23,884 bases of DNA from an uncultured Oscillibacter sp. (GCA_910586735.1 CAJUJW010000039.1:1-23884), one strand, 5' to 3'; counted from the first letter of the stretch, positions 13,941 through 21,042 are shown. Translations and numbers: made by a program. The notes: generated by a model not told the origin, from the letters alone.

Positions 13941-14528
13941 ATGGCACAATTATACTTTAAGTATGGGGCCATGGGCTCCAGCAAATCCGCCAACGCCCTG
14001 ATGGCCCGCTTCAACTACGAGGAGCGGGGCCAGAAGGCCCTGATGGTCAAGCCCCGGCTGGACGACCGGGACGGGGACCACATGGTCTACTCCCGCATCG
14101 GCCTCAAATACCCCTGCGTCTACTTCGACGAGATGCGGGAGATGACCGCCATGGAGCTCCAGCAGAACGCCTGCGTCATTGTGGACGAGGCCCAGTTTTT
14201 GACCAAGGAGGAAGTCATGTACCTGGTCTCCGTCGTAGACGACTTGGACATCCCGGTGATGTGCTACGGCCTCCGGGCGGACTTCAAGGGGGACCTGTTC
14301 CCCGGCAGCTACCAGCTCCTGGTGATGGCGGACAAAATCGAGGAGGTCAAGACCATCTGCTGGTGCGGGAAAAAGGCCACCTTCAACGCCCGCTTCGACG
14401 AAAACGGCAAGGTCCTCAAGGAGGGGGAGCAGGTGGTCCTGGGGGCCAACGACAAGTATATCGGCCTCTGCCGCCGCCACTGGATGGCGGGCGATCTGGG
14501 CCCGGACTTCGACGTGGAGGCCCTATGA
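13941..14528 (+). CDS. tdk: Thymidine kinase (type II)
   Basis: The enzyme phosphorylates thymidine to dTMP in nucleoside salvage. The product is 195 aa, the usual type II length. The P-loop is GAMGSSKS (residues 9-16), where the expected Gly before Lys is Ser. The catalytic Glu84 lies in VIVDEAQF, the lasso segment is GLRADFKGDLFPGS (about 110-123), and the structural zinc ligands are Cys140 and Cys142 (CWCG) with Cys177 and His180 (CRRH). The start is ATG at 13941 (MAQLYFKYG, the canonical N-terminus), although its ribosome binding site is weak. The open frame runs far upstream, but only in the shadow of the previous gene. Its stop overlaps the next ATG (ATGA, 14525-14528). Confidence 0.95.
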   Translation: MAQLYFKYGAMGSSKSANALMARFNYEERGQKALMVKPRLDDRDGDHMVYSRIGLKYPCVYFDEMREMTAMELQQNACVIVDEAQFLTKEEVMYLVSVVDDLDIPVMCYGLRADFKGDLFPGSYQLLVMADKIEEVKTICWCGKKATFNARFDENGKVLKEGEQVVLGANDKYIGLCRRHWMAGDLGPDFDVEAL

Positions 14529-15397
14529 CCTGTACCCTCTGCCCCCGGAACTGCCGGGCCGAGCGGACCCCGGACCGCCCCGGCGGCGTCTGCGGGATGC
14601 CCTCCGCCCCAGTGGTGGCCCGCGCCATGCTCCACCAGTGGGAGGAGCCCTGCCTGGTGGGGGAACACGGCGCGGGAACCGTCTTTTTCTCCGGCTGCAA
14701 TCTCCGCTGCGTCTACTGCCAGAACAAGCCCGTCTCCCAGGGCGGCGTGGGGAGGCGGGTAACGGTGCCCCGCCTCCGGGAGATCTTCCAATCGCTCATC
14801 GCCCAGGGGGCGGCCTGCCTGGACCTGGTGACCCCCACCCATTTCACCCCCGCCGTTCTGGAGGCCCTGGGGGAAGACCCCTGGCCCGTCCCGGTGGTGT
14901 GGAACTGCGGGGGCTATGAAAGCGCCGCCGCTTTACAGTCCCTGGAGGGCAAGGTCCAGGTCTACCTGCCGGACCTGAAATACGCCCTCCCCGGCCCGGC
15001 GGGGCGGTACTCCGCCGCCCCGGATTACTTCGACCGGGCGGCCCCGGCCATCCTGGAGATGTTCCGCCAGACGGGCCCCTACCGCATGGAGGACGGCCGG
15101 CTGAAATCCGGCGTGCTGATCCGCCACCTGCTCCTCCCCGGCGAGCTGGAGAACACCCGCCGTGTCATCGACTGGGTGGCGGAGACCTTCCGCCCCGGCG
15201 AGGTGCTGTTCTCCCTCATGAGCCAGTACACCCCCCAGCCGGGGGCCAGCGGGAACCTCCGCCGCCACGTGACCAAGGCGGAGTACCGCGCGGCGGCGGA
15301 GTACATGGCCAACTGCGGAATCAAGGACGGCTACACCCAGGAACGCACCTCCGCCAGGGAGGAATACACCCCGGATTTCGACCTGTCGGGCATTTAA
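14525..15397 (+). CDS. Radical SAM protein of the PflX/COG1313 type
   Basis: The product is 290 aa. The radical SAM cluster motif is CNLRCVYC (Cys58, Cys62, Cys65), preceded by FFSG, as in pyruvate formate-lyase activase relatives. The N-terminus has four further cysteines (3, 6, 10 and 23, in CTLCPRNC and GVCG) that may hold a second Fe-S cluster. The later segments VWNCGGYES, VYLPDLKYA, LIRHLLLPG and SLMSQYTPQP are typical of the 'PflX' subgroup, whose substrate is not established. No pyruvate formate-lyase gene is nearby. The start ATG overlaps the tdk stop (ATGA). The last 61 bp before the final codons (15331-15391) are duplicated at 16608-16668, beyond the glycosyltransferase gene. The family is firm; the activase role is inferred. 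Confidence 0.9.
   Translation: MTCTLCPRNCRAERTPDRPGGVCGMPSAPVVARAMLHQWEEPCLVGEHGAGTVFFSGCNLRCVYCQNKPVSQGGVGRRVTVPRLREIFQSLIAQGAACLDLVTPTHFTPAVLEALGEDPWPVPVVWNCGGYESAAALQSLEGKVQVYLPDLKYALPGPAGRYSAAPDYFDRAAPAILEMFRQTGPYRMEDGRLKSGVLIRHLLLPGELENTRRVIDWVAETFRPGEVLFSLMSQYTPQPGASGNLRRHVTKAEYRAAAEYMANCGIKDGYTQERTSAREEYTPDFDLSGI
15331..15391 (+). repeat. 61-bp direct repeat, copy 1 (3' end of the radical SAM gene)
   Basis: The segment starts CTACACCCAGG and ends GACCTGTCGGGC. It recurs at 16608-16668 in the same orientation with 60 of 61 bases identical (A to G at the third base). It encodes YTQERTSAREEYTPDFDLSG at the C-terminus of the radical SAM protein. Confidence 0.95.
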
Positions 15398-15426
15398 AAC
15401 GCCGCACCCCAAGAGGGCGCGGCGTT
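15398..15426. terminator. Convergent terminator between radical SAM and glycosyltransferase genes
   Basis: AACGCCGC (15398-15405) and GCGGCGTT (15419-15426) form an 8-bp stem immediately after the radical SAM stop codon. On the minus strand the stem runs directly into TTTT, a good tail for the glycosyltransferase transcript. On the plus strand the tail is CTC, so termination there is weaker. Confidence 0.7.
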
Positions 15427-15427
15427 C

Positions 15428-16516
15428 TCAGCGTTCCGCCTTCAAACTCTTCAGCAGGGCCTCCCACTGGTCCAGAATCCCCTCCCGGTCAAAGGCGCCC
15501 AGGGACCGGCTTGCCCGTTCCCCCATCTCCCGGCACAGTTCCGGCGATTCCATCAGACGGCGCATCCGTTCCGCGAAAGCGGCGGTATCTCCCTCCGGCA
15601 CCAGGAAGCCGTTCTCCCCATCCGAGATGATCTCTCCGGGTCCCGCCTTGCAGGCAAAGCTCACCGCCGCCCTGCCGTGGGACATCGCCTCAATCAGCAC
15701 CATGCCAAAGCCCTCGTCCCGGGAGGGCAGGACGTAGAACGCCGACCGGCCGTACCACTCCTCCATGTCCGACACACGGCCCACCAGCTCCGCCGCCCTC
15801 AGGCCCTTTTCCTCTATGAGCTCCAGCAGATTTTCCCGGTCCTCCCCGTCCCCCGCGATGCAGAGCTTCCAATCCGGGAAATCCTTCTCCAGCAGCGCCC
15901 AGCTCTCCAGCAGCAGGTCGAAGCCCTTGACACGGGTCAGCCGCCCCGCCGCGAATACCATCCGGTCCCCCGCGCCGCCGGAGGGCGTGATTTGAAAGGG
16001 CACCGGATTGTAAATCCGGCAGAGCCTGCCGTGGATTTTCAAGTTCTCTCTGTAGTACCCCAGGTCCTCCTCCGTCAGTACGACCACCGCGTGGGAGAAC
16101 CGCGCCGCCAGCCGCCGGGCCAGGTCCCGGATTCCGTTGTTCTTGGGGAAATGGTAATAGTAGTTGAAATGCTCCCAGGCCACCCGCTTCAATCCCGGCA
16201 GACCCGCCGACGCCGGCAGGGTGTACACGGTGAGGATCAGGTCAACGTCAATCAGCACGCTCGGGGCCTCTTTTTTGAGAATCTTCCGAAGGGCCCGGAT
16301 GGTCCTCCAGTGCGCCGCCGGCGTATCTGGATAGCCGTCCCACAGCCGCCGGAACGCAATCCTCCCGTCCAGCGGAAAGCCCGGCCGGTCCGTGCCCCAT
16401 ACGCTGACAATCACGACGGAATGACCCCGCTCCACCAGTCCGTTGGCGATCTGCTGGAGCACCCGTTCCGTCCCGCCGGTGTGGCTCATGTTGCCAATTA
16501 AATAGCAGATTTTCAA
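15428..16516 (-). CDS. GT4-family glycosyltransferase
   Basis: This 362-aa, GT-B fold retaining glycosyltransferase probably transfers a sugar from a nucleotide donor in cell-surface polysaccharide or glycolipid synthesis. The N-terminus has the acceptor-side glycine loop (SHTGGTERVLQQIANGL), the middle VFAAGRLTRVKGFDLLLES, and the donor domain the EX7E-type motif PSRDEGFGMVLIEAMSHG followed by GENGFLVPEGD, all standard GT4 features. No signal peptide or membrane span is seen, so it is cytoplasmic or peripheral. The start is TTG at 16516, with AAAGGAGGGG 7-8 nt upstream. It stands alone, with its own promoter (16543-16571) and terminator, and is bracketed by a 61-bp direct repeat of the neighbouring gene's 3' end, suggesting a rearrangement. 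Acceptor and donor are not predictable from the sequence. Confidence 0.92.
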   Translation of the reverse strand: MKICYLIGNMSHTGGTERVLQQIANGLVERGHSVVIVSVWGTDRPGFPLDGRIAFRRLWDGYPDTPAAHWRTIRALRKILKKEAPSVLIDVDLILTVYTLPASAGLPGLKRVAWEHFNYYYHFPKNNGIRDLARRLAARFSHAVVVLTEEDLGYYRENLKIHGRLCRIYNPVPFQITPSGGAGDRMVFAAGRLTRVKGFDLLLESWALLEKDFPDWKLCIAGDGEDRENLLELIEEKGLRAAELVGRVSDMEEWYGRSAFYVLPSRDEGFGMVLIEAMSHGRAAVSFACKAGPGEIISDGENGFLVPEGDTAAFAERMRRLMESPELCREMGERASRSLGAFDREGILDQWEALLKSLKAER

Positions 16517-16542
16517 CCGCTTCCCCTCCTTTCCCCCACTCC

Positions 16543-16571
16543 ACTATACCACGTGACCAGCGGGATTACAA
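16543..16571 (-). promoter_or_regulatory. Sigma-A promoter of the glycosyltransferase gene
   Basis: On the minus strand TTGTAA (16571-16566) and TATAGT (16548-16543) have a 17-bp spacer with TGG before the -10. The -10 is about 27 nt upstream of the TTG start, leaving room for the strong AAAGGAGGGG site. Confidence 0.65.
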
Positions 16572-16607
16572 CCGGACAGCCTCTCCCAACCGCAGCGTCA
16601 CAGACAG

Positions 16608-16674
16608 CTGCACCCAGGAACGCACCTCCGCCAGGGAGGAATACACCCCGGATTTCGACCTGTCGGGCGTCTGA
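16608..16674 (+). pseudogene. Remnant or duplicate of a radical SAM gene 3' end (repeat copy 2)
   Basis: Bases 16608-16668 match 15331-15391 at 60 of 61 positions and keep the same reading frame, ending DLSGV and a TGA at 16672-16674. Upstream of 16608 the frame shows no likeness to the radical SAM protein, and there is no start codon with a ribosome binding site, so no protein is expected. It is either the tail of a former tandem paralogue or a duplication made when the glycosyltransferase segment arrived. Confidence 0.8.
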
Positions 16675-16744
16675 CCGATTCAACGGGAAGGAAGGACGTG
16701 TGCGGGAAACCCAGGAGGGGGGTTCCTGCACCATTTAAATAAAA

Positions 16745-16782
16745 GCGGGCCATCGGCCCGCCGGCCGCCTGAAGGGCGGCCG
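16745..16782. other. Two tandem GC hairpins
   Basis: GCGGGCC-AT-CGGCCCGC and CGGCCGCC-TGAA-GGGCGGCCG lie back to back, between the repeat copy and the ferredoxin terminator. Neither has a T tract. They may be degenerate terminators or relics of a repeat; no function can be assigned. Confidence 0.45.
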
Positions 16783-16784
16783 TG

Positions 16785-16829
16785 TACATAAAAAACCCCG
16801 CAAGCAGAGCCTGCGGGGTTTTTTATGTA
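16785..16829. terminator. Strong terminator after the ferredoxin gene
   Basis: An 18-bp perfect stem contains AAAAAACCCCGCA and TGCGGGGTTTTTT around a 9-nt loop, starting about 8 nt past the ferredoxin stop. The A and T runs make it work in both directions, so it may also block any plus-strand transcript arriving from the repeat region. Confidence 0.93.
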
Positions 16830-16836
16830 TCCCAGA

Positions 16837-17010
16837 TTATTCCTCGGGGACGATGGCGCCGTTGGGGCAGGTGTCGCTGCAAGAACCGCAGTCCAGGCAG
16901 GCGGCAGCGTCGATGACATAGGAATCATCGCCCTGGCTGATAGCGCCGGCGGGGCAGGCGTCGGAGCAGGCGCCGCAGCTTACACAAGCAGAAGTGATCT
17001 TATAGGCCAT
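16837..17010 (-). CDS. 2[4Fe-4S] ferredoxin
   Basis: This is a 57-aa clostridial-type ferredoxin, a small cytoplasmic electron carrier. Two cluster motifs are visible: CVSCGACSDACPAGAI (about residues 9-24) and CLDCGSCSDTCPNGAI (about 38-53). Each has the CxxCxxC...CP pattern, so all eight cysteines are present. The start is ATG at 17010, with GGAGGTG 6 nt upstream. The open frame continues 33 codons further but runs through the promoter. It is a single-gene unit with its own promoter (17041-17068) and a strong terminator. The neighbours are not redox enzymes, so it likely serves general metabolism. Confidence 0.96.
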   Translation of the reverse strand: MAYKITSACVSCGACSDACPAGAISQGDDSYVIDAAACLDCGSCSDTCPNGAIVPEE

Positions 17011-17040
17011 GGGTTGCACCTCCATTAGAATTGTATCCTC

Positions 17041-17068
17041 ATTGTAGCATACTCTGCGAAAAATGCAA
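17041..17068 (-). promoter_or_regulatory. Sigma-A promoter of the ferredoxin gene
   Basis: On the minus strand TTGCAT (17068-17063) and TACAAT (17046-17041) have a 16-bp spacer with TGC directly before the -10. It sits about 31 nt upstream of the ATG and is divergent from the ctsR promoter. Confidence 0.65.
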
Positions 17069-17126
17069 GAGCTTTGTGAAAGCCCTGACGGAAAATTTTT
17101 GCCGTTCACAATTTGTTTTCACAAAC

Positions 17127-17216
17127 ATCAAAGAAAGTCAAAGTTTACCCCTTGACATTTCCCCCAAGGGTGCTATACTAGCAGCATCAGGAACATCAAA
17201 GATAGTCAAAGTCAAA
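17127..17216 (+). promoter_or_regulatory. ctsR operon promoter with two CtsR operators
   Basis: TTGACA (17152-17157) and TATACT (17174-17179) have a 16-bp spacer with TGC before the -10. CtsR-type direct repeats lie on both sides: ATCAAAGAAAGTCAAA at 17127-17142, upstream of the -35, and ATCAAAGATAGTCAAA at 17195-17210, downstream of the -10. The second is followed by one more GTCAAA half-site (17211-17216). The known consensus is a GGTCAAA heptad repeat spaced by three bases. This supports autorepression of the class III heat-shock operon. Confidence 0.9.
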
Positions 17217-17250
17217 CCAGACAGAAATTATTTGGAAAAGAGGTGCTCCC

Positions 17251-17703
17251 ATGGGGATTTCCGATCTCATCGCCAGCTTCCTGCAAAGCTGCCTGGACGA
17301 GACGGGGGACGGCGTGCTGGAGGTCCAGCGGGGCGAGCTGGCCCAGCGGTTCAACTGCGTGCCCAGCCAGATCAACTACGTCATGTCCACCCGCTTCTCC
17401 CCCGAGCGGGGCTATATCGTGGAGAGCCGCCGGGGCGGCAACGGCTATATCCGCATCACCCGGGTCCAGGTGGACCGGGAGACGCTTTTGATGCACGTCA
17501 TCAACTCCCTGGGGGACCAGGTGGACCTGCCCTCCGCCCGGGCCATCCTCAGCAACCTGACGGAGGCCGGGGCCCTGGAGGAGAGCCTGGCCCGCACCCT
17601 GCTGGCCGCCGTGGGGGACAAGGCCCTGGGGGCCGTGCCCCGAGGTCTCCGGGACCAGGTCCGGGCGGATGTCCTGAAAAACGTCCTGATTCTCCAGGTC
17701 TAG
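17251..17703 (+). CDS. ctsR: Transcriptional repressor CtsR
   Basis: CtsR represses the class III heat-shock genes (clpC, often clpP) at normal temperature. The product is 150 aa, the usual length. It opens with SDLIASFLQSCLDE, has the HTH region RGELAQRFNCVPSQINYVMS, and has the wing ESRRGGNGYIRI, whose Gly-rich loop and Arg correspond to the temperature-sensing, DNA-contacting wing of the Bacillus protein. The start is ATG at 17251 with AGAGGTG upstream. It is first in ctsR-mcsA-clpC, and two CtsR boxes flank its own promoter. In Bacillus, CtsR is also controlled through the McsB arginine kinase, but no mcsB is present in this operon. Confidence 0.96.
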   Translation: MGISDLIASFLQSCLDETGDGVLEVQRGELAQRFNCVPSQINYVMSTRFSPERGYIVESRRGGNGYIRITRVQVDRETLLMHVINSLGDQVDLPSARAILSNLTEAGALEESLARTLLAAVGDKALGAVPRGLRDQVRADVLKNVLILQV

Positions 17704-17779
17704 GAATTCATAGAATAGCGTGAACCCAATTTTAATCTGTCAGCCAAAAAACATTTGCGATATACAGGAGGTACTGATT

Positions 17780-18253
17780 ATGAAATGCGAAAATTGTGGC
17801 AAGAATGAAGTCACCTTTGTTTACCAGAGCAACGTCAACGGACAGGTCACCGAAAAGCACCTGTGCGCCGAGTGCGCCGAGAAGCTGGGCTATACCCAGC
17901 GTCTGGCGGCCTACAGCCAGCGGATGACCCGGAACCTCTTGGGCGGTGGGCTGTTCGACGACTTCTTCACCCCCGTCCCCTCCCTGCTGGGCCGGATGAA
18001 CCGCCTGCTGGAGAACCCCTTTGACGACTTCTTCTCCGACATGCCCGCGCTGGGGGCCCCGGCGGAGGCCGCGCAGGAGGCAGCAAAACTCCAGGACGCC
18101 CTGCTGGAGCAGGAGGAGCAGAGCGAGATCTCCAGACAGCGGAAGCTGAACGCCCTGCGGATGGAGATGCAGAAAGCCGTGGGCGAGGAGAACTTCGAGC
18201 GGGCGGCGGAACTCCGGGACCAGATTCACAATCTGGAGAAAACCGGCGGCTGA
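17780..18253 (+). CDS. mcsA: McsA-type zinc-finger/UVR protein
   Basis: McsA is a small partner of the McsB arginine kinase and the ClpC system in Firmicutes. The product is 157 aa. The N-terminus has two zinc-binding CxxC pairs (CENC and CAEC, about residues 3-34), the middle has low-complexity, Phe/Asp-rich stretches (LFDDFFTPVPSLLG and FDDFFSDMPALG), and the C-terminus has a UVR motif (LRMEMQKAVGEENFERAAEL, about 133-152). The start is ATG at 17780 with ACAGGAGG at good spacing. An upstream GTG at 17720 would add 20 unrelated residues. It follows ctsR and precedes clpC by 69 nt. In the classical operon mcsB lies between these last two, and it is missing here. Confidence 0.92.
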   Translation: MKCENCGKNEVTFVYQSNVNGQVTEKHLCAECAEKLGYTQRLAAYSQRMTRNLLGGGLFDDFFTPVPSLLGRMNRLLENPFDDFFSDMPALGAPAEAAQEAAKLQDALLEQEEQSEISRQRKLNALRMEMQKAVGEENFERAAELRDQIHNLEKTGG

Positions 18254-18322
18254 GTCCCCGCCCCATCCCTCACAAACGCACCGCCGGTCCGACCGGCTTT
18301 CACGAAAGGAAGTGTCATATCT

Positions 18323-20803
18323 ATGAATGAGAAAAAATTCAGCCCCGGCGCGGAGGAGGCCCTCCGCCTCAGCCAGGAGGCCGCCGGAGAGCTGGGCCAC
18401 GGCTACGTAGGCACCGAGCACCTGCTCTTAGGGCTCATCCGGGAGGACCAGGGCGCGGCCCACGACGTGCTGCTGGAGTCCGGGCTCACCGACGGCATGA
18501 TTGTCCAGATCATCAAGCGCAGCGTGGGGGCGGGCCTCCCCGGCGGGAACCCCGCCCAGGGCCTCACCCCCCGTGCCCGCCGGGTGGTGGAGATCGCCGT
18601 GGAGGACGCCGTCCGGGGCGGCAGCCCCTATGTGGGCACCGAGCACCTGCTGGCGGGCCTCCTGCGGGAGGGCAACAACATGGCCGTCCGCATCCTCCGC
18701 ACGGCGGGGGTGGAGGCCCGGCCCCTCTACGCCGCCCTGATGCAGAAGCTGAACCAGCGGCCCCAGAGCCGCCAGCCCGCCGCCCCCAGGGACGACAAGG
18801 GCCCCTCCTCCGGCGGCGGGGCCAGCGGAAGCGGGAAGACCCTCCGGGAATTCACCCGGGACCTGACCGCCGACGCCCGGAACGGCAAGCTGGACCCGGT
18901 AGTGGGCCGGGACAGCGAGATTCAGCGGGTGATTCAGATTCTCTCCCGCCGGACCAAGAACAACCCCTGCCTCATCGGCGAGCCCGGCGTGGGCAAAACC
19001 GCCATCGCCGAGGGCCTGGCCCGGAAGATCGTCCTGGGGGACGTGCCCGACGACCTCTTGGACAAGCGCATTCTCTCCCTGGACCTCTCCGGCATGGTGG
19101 CCGGCACCAAGTACCGGGGCGAGTTTGAGGAGCGCATCAAAAAGGCCCTGGACGAGGTGAAAAAGTCCGGGGACGTGATCCTCTTCATCGACGAGCTCCA
19201 CACCATCGTGGGGGCGGGAAGCGCCGAGGGGGCCGTGGACGCGGCCAACATCATCAAGCCCGCCCTGGGCCGCGGAGAGATCCGGGTGATTGGCGCGACG
19301 ACCCTCAACGAGTACCGGAAGTATATCGAGAAGGACGCCGCCCTGGAGCGCCGCTTCCAGCCCGTCCAGGTGGGCGAGCCCTCTCAGGAGGCCAGCCTGG
19401 AGATTTTGAAGGGCCTCCGGGAGAAGTACGAGCAGCACCACAAGCTCCAGCTGACCGACGAGGCCCTGGAGGCCGCCGTGACCCTCTCCGCCCGCTATAT
19501 CTCCGACCGCTTCCTCCCCGACAAGGCCATCGACCTGATGGACGAGGCCGCCTCCCGTGTCCGCATGGAGCAGGAGGAGATCTCCCCCGAGCTCAAGAGC
19601 CTGGAGGAGAAGATCGCCGCCCTGGCCAAGGACAAGGAGGCCGCCATCCAGCGGCAGGACTACGAAACCGCCGCCCAGCTGCGGGACATTGAGAGCAACT
19701 ACCAGGACCAGGTGGAGCAGGAGCGGGAGAAGCGCCGGAACAGCCCCCGGCAGCACCGTCCCGTGACGGCGGAGGACATCGCCGCCGTGGTGTCCGGCTG
19801 GACGGGCATCCCCGTCACCCGCCTGACGGAGGACGAGGGCAGCCGCCTGCTGCGCATGGAGGAGATTCTCCACAAGCGGGTGGTGGGCCAGGACGAGGCC
19901 GTCCAGGCCGTGGCAAGGGCCATCCGCCGGGGCCGGGTGGGCCTCAAGGACCCCAAGCGGCCCACAGGCTCCTTCCTCTTCCTGGGCCCCACGGGCGTGG
20001 GCAAGACCGAGCTGTGCAAGTCCCTGGCGGAGGCCATGTTCGGCGACGAGTCCGCCATCATCCGCATCGACATGTCGGAGTATATGGAGCGGCACACGGT
20101 GTCCCGGCTCATCGGCTCCCCGCCGGGCTACGTGGGCCACGAGGAGGGCGGCCAGCTGACGGAGAAGGTCCGGCGTAAGCCCTATTCCGTGGTGCTCTTC
20201 GACGAGATTGAGAAGGCCCACGAGGACGTATGGAACATCCTCCTCCAGATTCTGGACGACGGCCGCATCACGGACTCCCAGGGCCGGACGGTGGACTTCA
20301 AAAACACGGTCATCGTCATGACCAGCAACATCGGGGCCAAGAGCCTGACCACCGCCGGGACCCGCCTGGGCTTCAGCCATGAGGAAACCCCCGCGGACGG
20401 CGAGGAGAAGAAATTCCTCCAGGCCAAGGAGACCGTCATGGCGGAGCTCCGCCAGACCTTCCGGCCCGAGTTTCTGAACCGCATCGACGACATCATCGTC
20501 TTCCGGGCCCTCACCGAGGAGGACATCCACGAGGTGGCCCGCCGGATGCTGGAAACCGTCTCCGCCCGGATGGAATCCATGGGCCTGCACCTCAGCGCCT
20601 CCGACGAGGCAGTGGCGGAGCTGGTGCGGGAGGGCTATGACCCGAAATACGGCGCCCGGCCCCTGCGCCGCTGCATCCAGAGCAAGGTGGAGGACGCCGT
20701 GGCCGAGCGGATGCTGGACGGCACCCTCAAGGAGGGCGACACCGCCGCGCTGACGGTGGAGGACAGCAAACTGCTGGTGACGAAAGAGGAGGTCCCCGCC
20801 TGA
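18323..20803 (+). CDS. clpC: ATP-dependent Clp protease ATP-binding subunit ClpC
   Basis: ClpC is a two-ring AAA+ unfoldase that feeds ClpP. The product is 826 aa, close to the family norm of about 810. The N-domain (1-145) holds two Clp-N repeats, each with a TEHLL motif (Glu32 and Glu107); in Bacillus ClpC the equivalent glutamates bind phosphoarginine. AAA1 has Walker A GEPGVGKT (about 218-225) and Walker B VILFIDELHT. A middle coiled-coil with a UVR motif lies at about 425-460. AAA2 has Walker A GPTGVGKT (about 555-562) and VVLFDEIEKAH. An LGF loop near residue 682 is suitable for docking to ClpP. The start is ATG at 18323 with GAAAGGAAGTG upstream. It is the last gene of the ctsR operon and ends at a strong terminator. 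Confidence 0.97.
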   Translation: MNEKKFSPGAEEALRLSQEAAGELGHGYVGTEHLLLGLIREDQGAAHDVLLESGLTDGMIVQIIKRSVGAGLPGGNPAQGLTPRARRVVEIAVEDAVRGGSPYVGTEHLLAGLLREGNNMAVRILRTAGVEARPLYAALMQKLNQRPQSRQPAAPRDDKGPSSGGGASGSGKTLREFTRDLTADARNGKLDPVVGRDSEIQRVIQILSRRTKNNPCLIGEPGVGKTAIAEGLARKIVLGDVPDDLLDKRILSLDLSGMVAGTKYRGEFEERIKKALDEVKKSGDVILFIDELHTIVGAGSAEGAVDAANIIKPALGRGEIRVIGATTLNEYRKYIEKDAALERRFQPVQVGEPSQEASLEILKGLREKYEQHHKLQLTDEALEAAVTLSARYISDRFLPDKAIDLMDEAASRVRMEQEEISPELKSLEEKIAALAKDKEAAIQRQDYETAAQLRDIESNYQDQVEQEREKRRNSPRQHRPVTAEDIAAVVSGWTGIPVTRLTEDEGSRLLRMEEILHKRVVGQDEAVQAVARAIRRGRVGLKDPKRPTGSFLFLGPTGVGKTELCKSLAEAMFGDESAIIRIDMSEYMERHTVSRLIGSPPGYVGHEEGGQLTEKVRRKPYSVVLFDEIEKAHEDVWNILLQILDDGRITDSQGRTVDFKNTVIVMTSNIGAKSLTTAGTRLGFSHEETPADGEEKKFLQAKETVMAELRQTFRPEFLNRIDDIIVFRALTEEDIHEVARRMLETVSARMESMGLHLSASDEAVAELVREGYDPKYGARPLRRCIQSKVEDAVAERMLDGTLKEGDTAALTVEDSKLLVTKEEVPA

Positions 20804-20813
20804 GGGGACAAAA

Positions 20814-20852
20814 AAGAGAGGCCATGCCCTGGGGCATGGCCTCTTCTTTTTC
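20814..20852 (+). terminator. Intrinsic terminator of the ctsR-mcsA-clpC operon
   Basis: GAGGCCATGCCC and GGGCATGGCCTC form a 12-bp stem starting 14 nt after the clpC stop, followed by TTCTTTTTCT. An A run precedes the stem, so it may also work on the minus strand. Confidence 0.93.
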
Positions 20853-21013
20853 TCGTGTTCCGGCGGACGGAACCTGCGGCGGCGGGGTCGGTCCTGTTGG
20901 AGGGGACTTCGTTGTATTCTCCCCCGCCGCCCGGGCGTCCGCCGGAAACATAAGGCGGTGCCGAGTTTCGAGCTCAGCACCGCGTAAAATCGGACGCACA
21001 GTCTAGGATACCC
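20853..21013. other. Structured intergenic DNA: long imperfect inverted repeat and a second hairpin
   Basis: TTCCGGCGGACG (20858-20869) and CGTCCGCCGGAA (20936-20947) are perfect 12-bp inverted arms. Inside them GGCGGCGGGG (20878-20887) pairs with CCCCGCCGCC (20922-20931), giving a long interrupted rod of about 90 nt. Next to it GCGGTGC (20955-20961) pairs with GCACCGC (20977-20983), giving a second hairpin. No gene is visible. It could be the 3' part of a minus-strand RNA, a structured RNA in its own right, or a decayed repeat. Confidence 0.5.
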
Positions 21014-21042
21014 TTGCAAAAGGAGGAGGGGGAGGGTATAAT
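21014..21042 (+). promoter_or_regulatory. Strong sigma-A-like promoter with no gene directly downstream
   Basis: TTGCAA (21014-21019), a 17-bp purine-only spacer (A and G) and a perfect TATAAT (21037-21042). The next plus-strand gene starts 660 bp away and has its own promoter, so the promoter most likely drives a small RNA. Confidence 0.7.

Noticed and set aside
15428..16674. Glycosyltransferase as part of a transposon or integron cassette
   Set aside because: Despite the flanking direct repeat there is no transposase, integrase, terminal inverted repeat or attC-like site. It is kept as a rearrangement of unknown mechanism.
18428..21019. 863-aa open frame antisense to clpC
   Set aside because: Shadow of the clpC codon bias; the frame lacks ribosome binding signals and known motifs.
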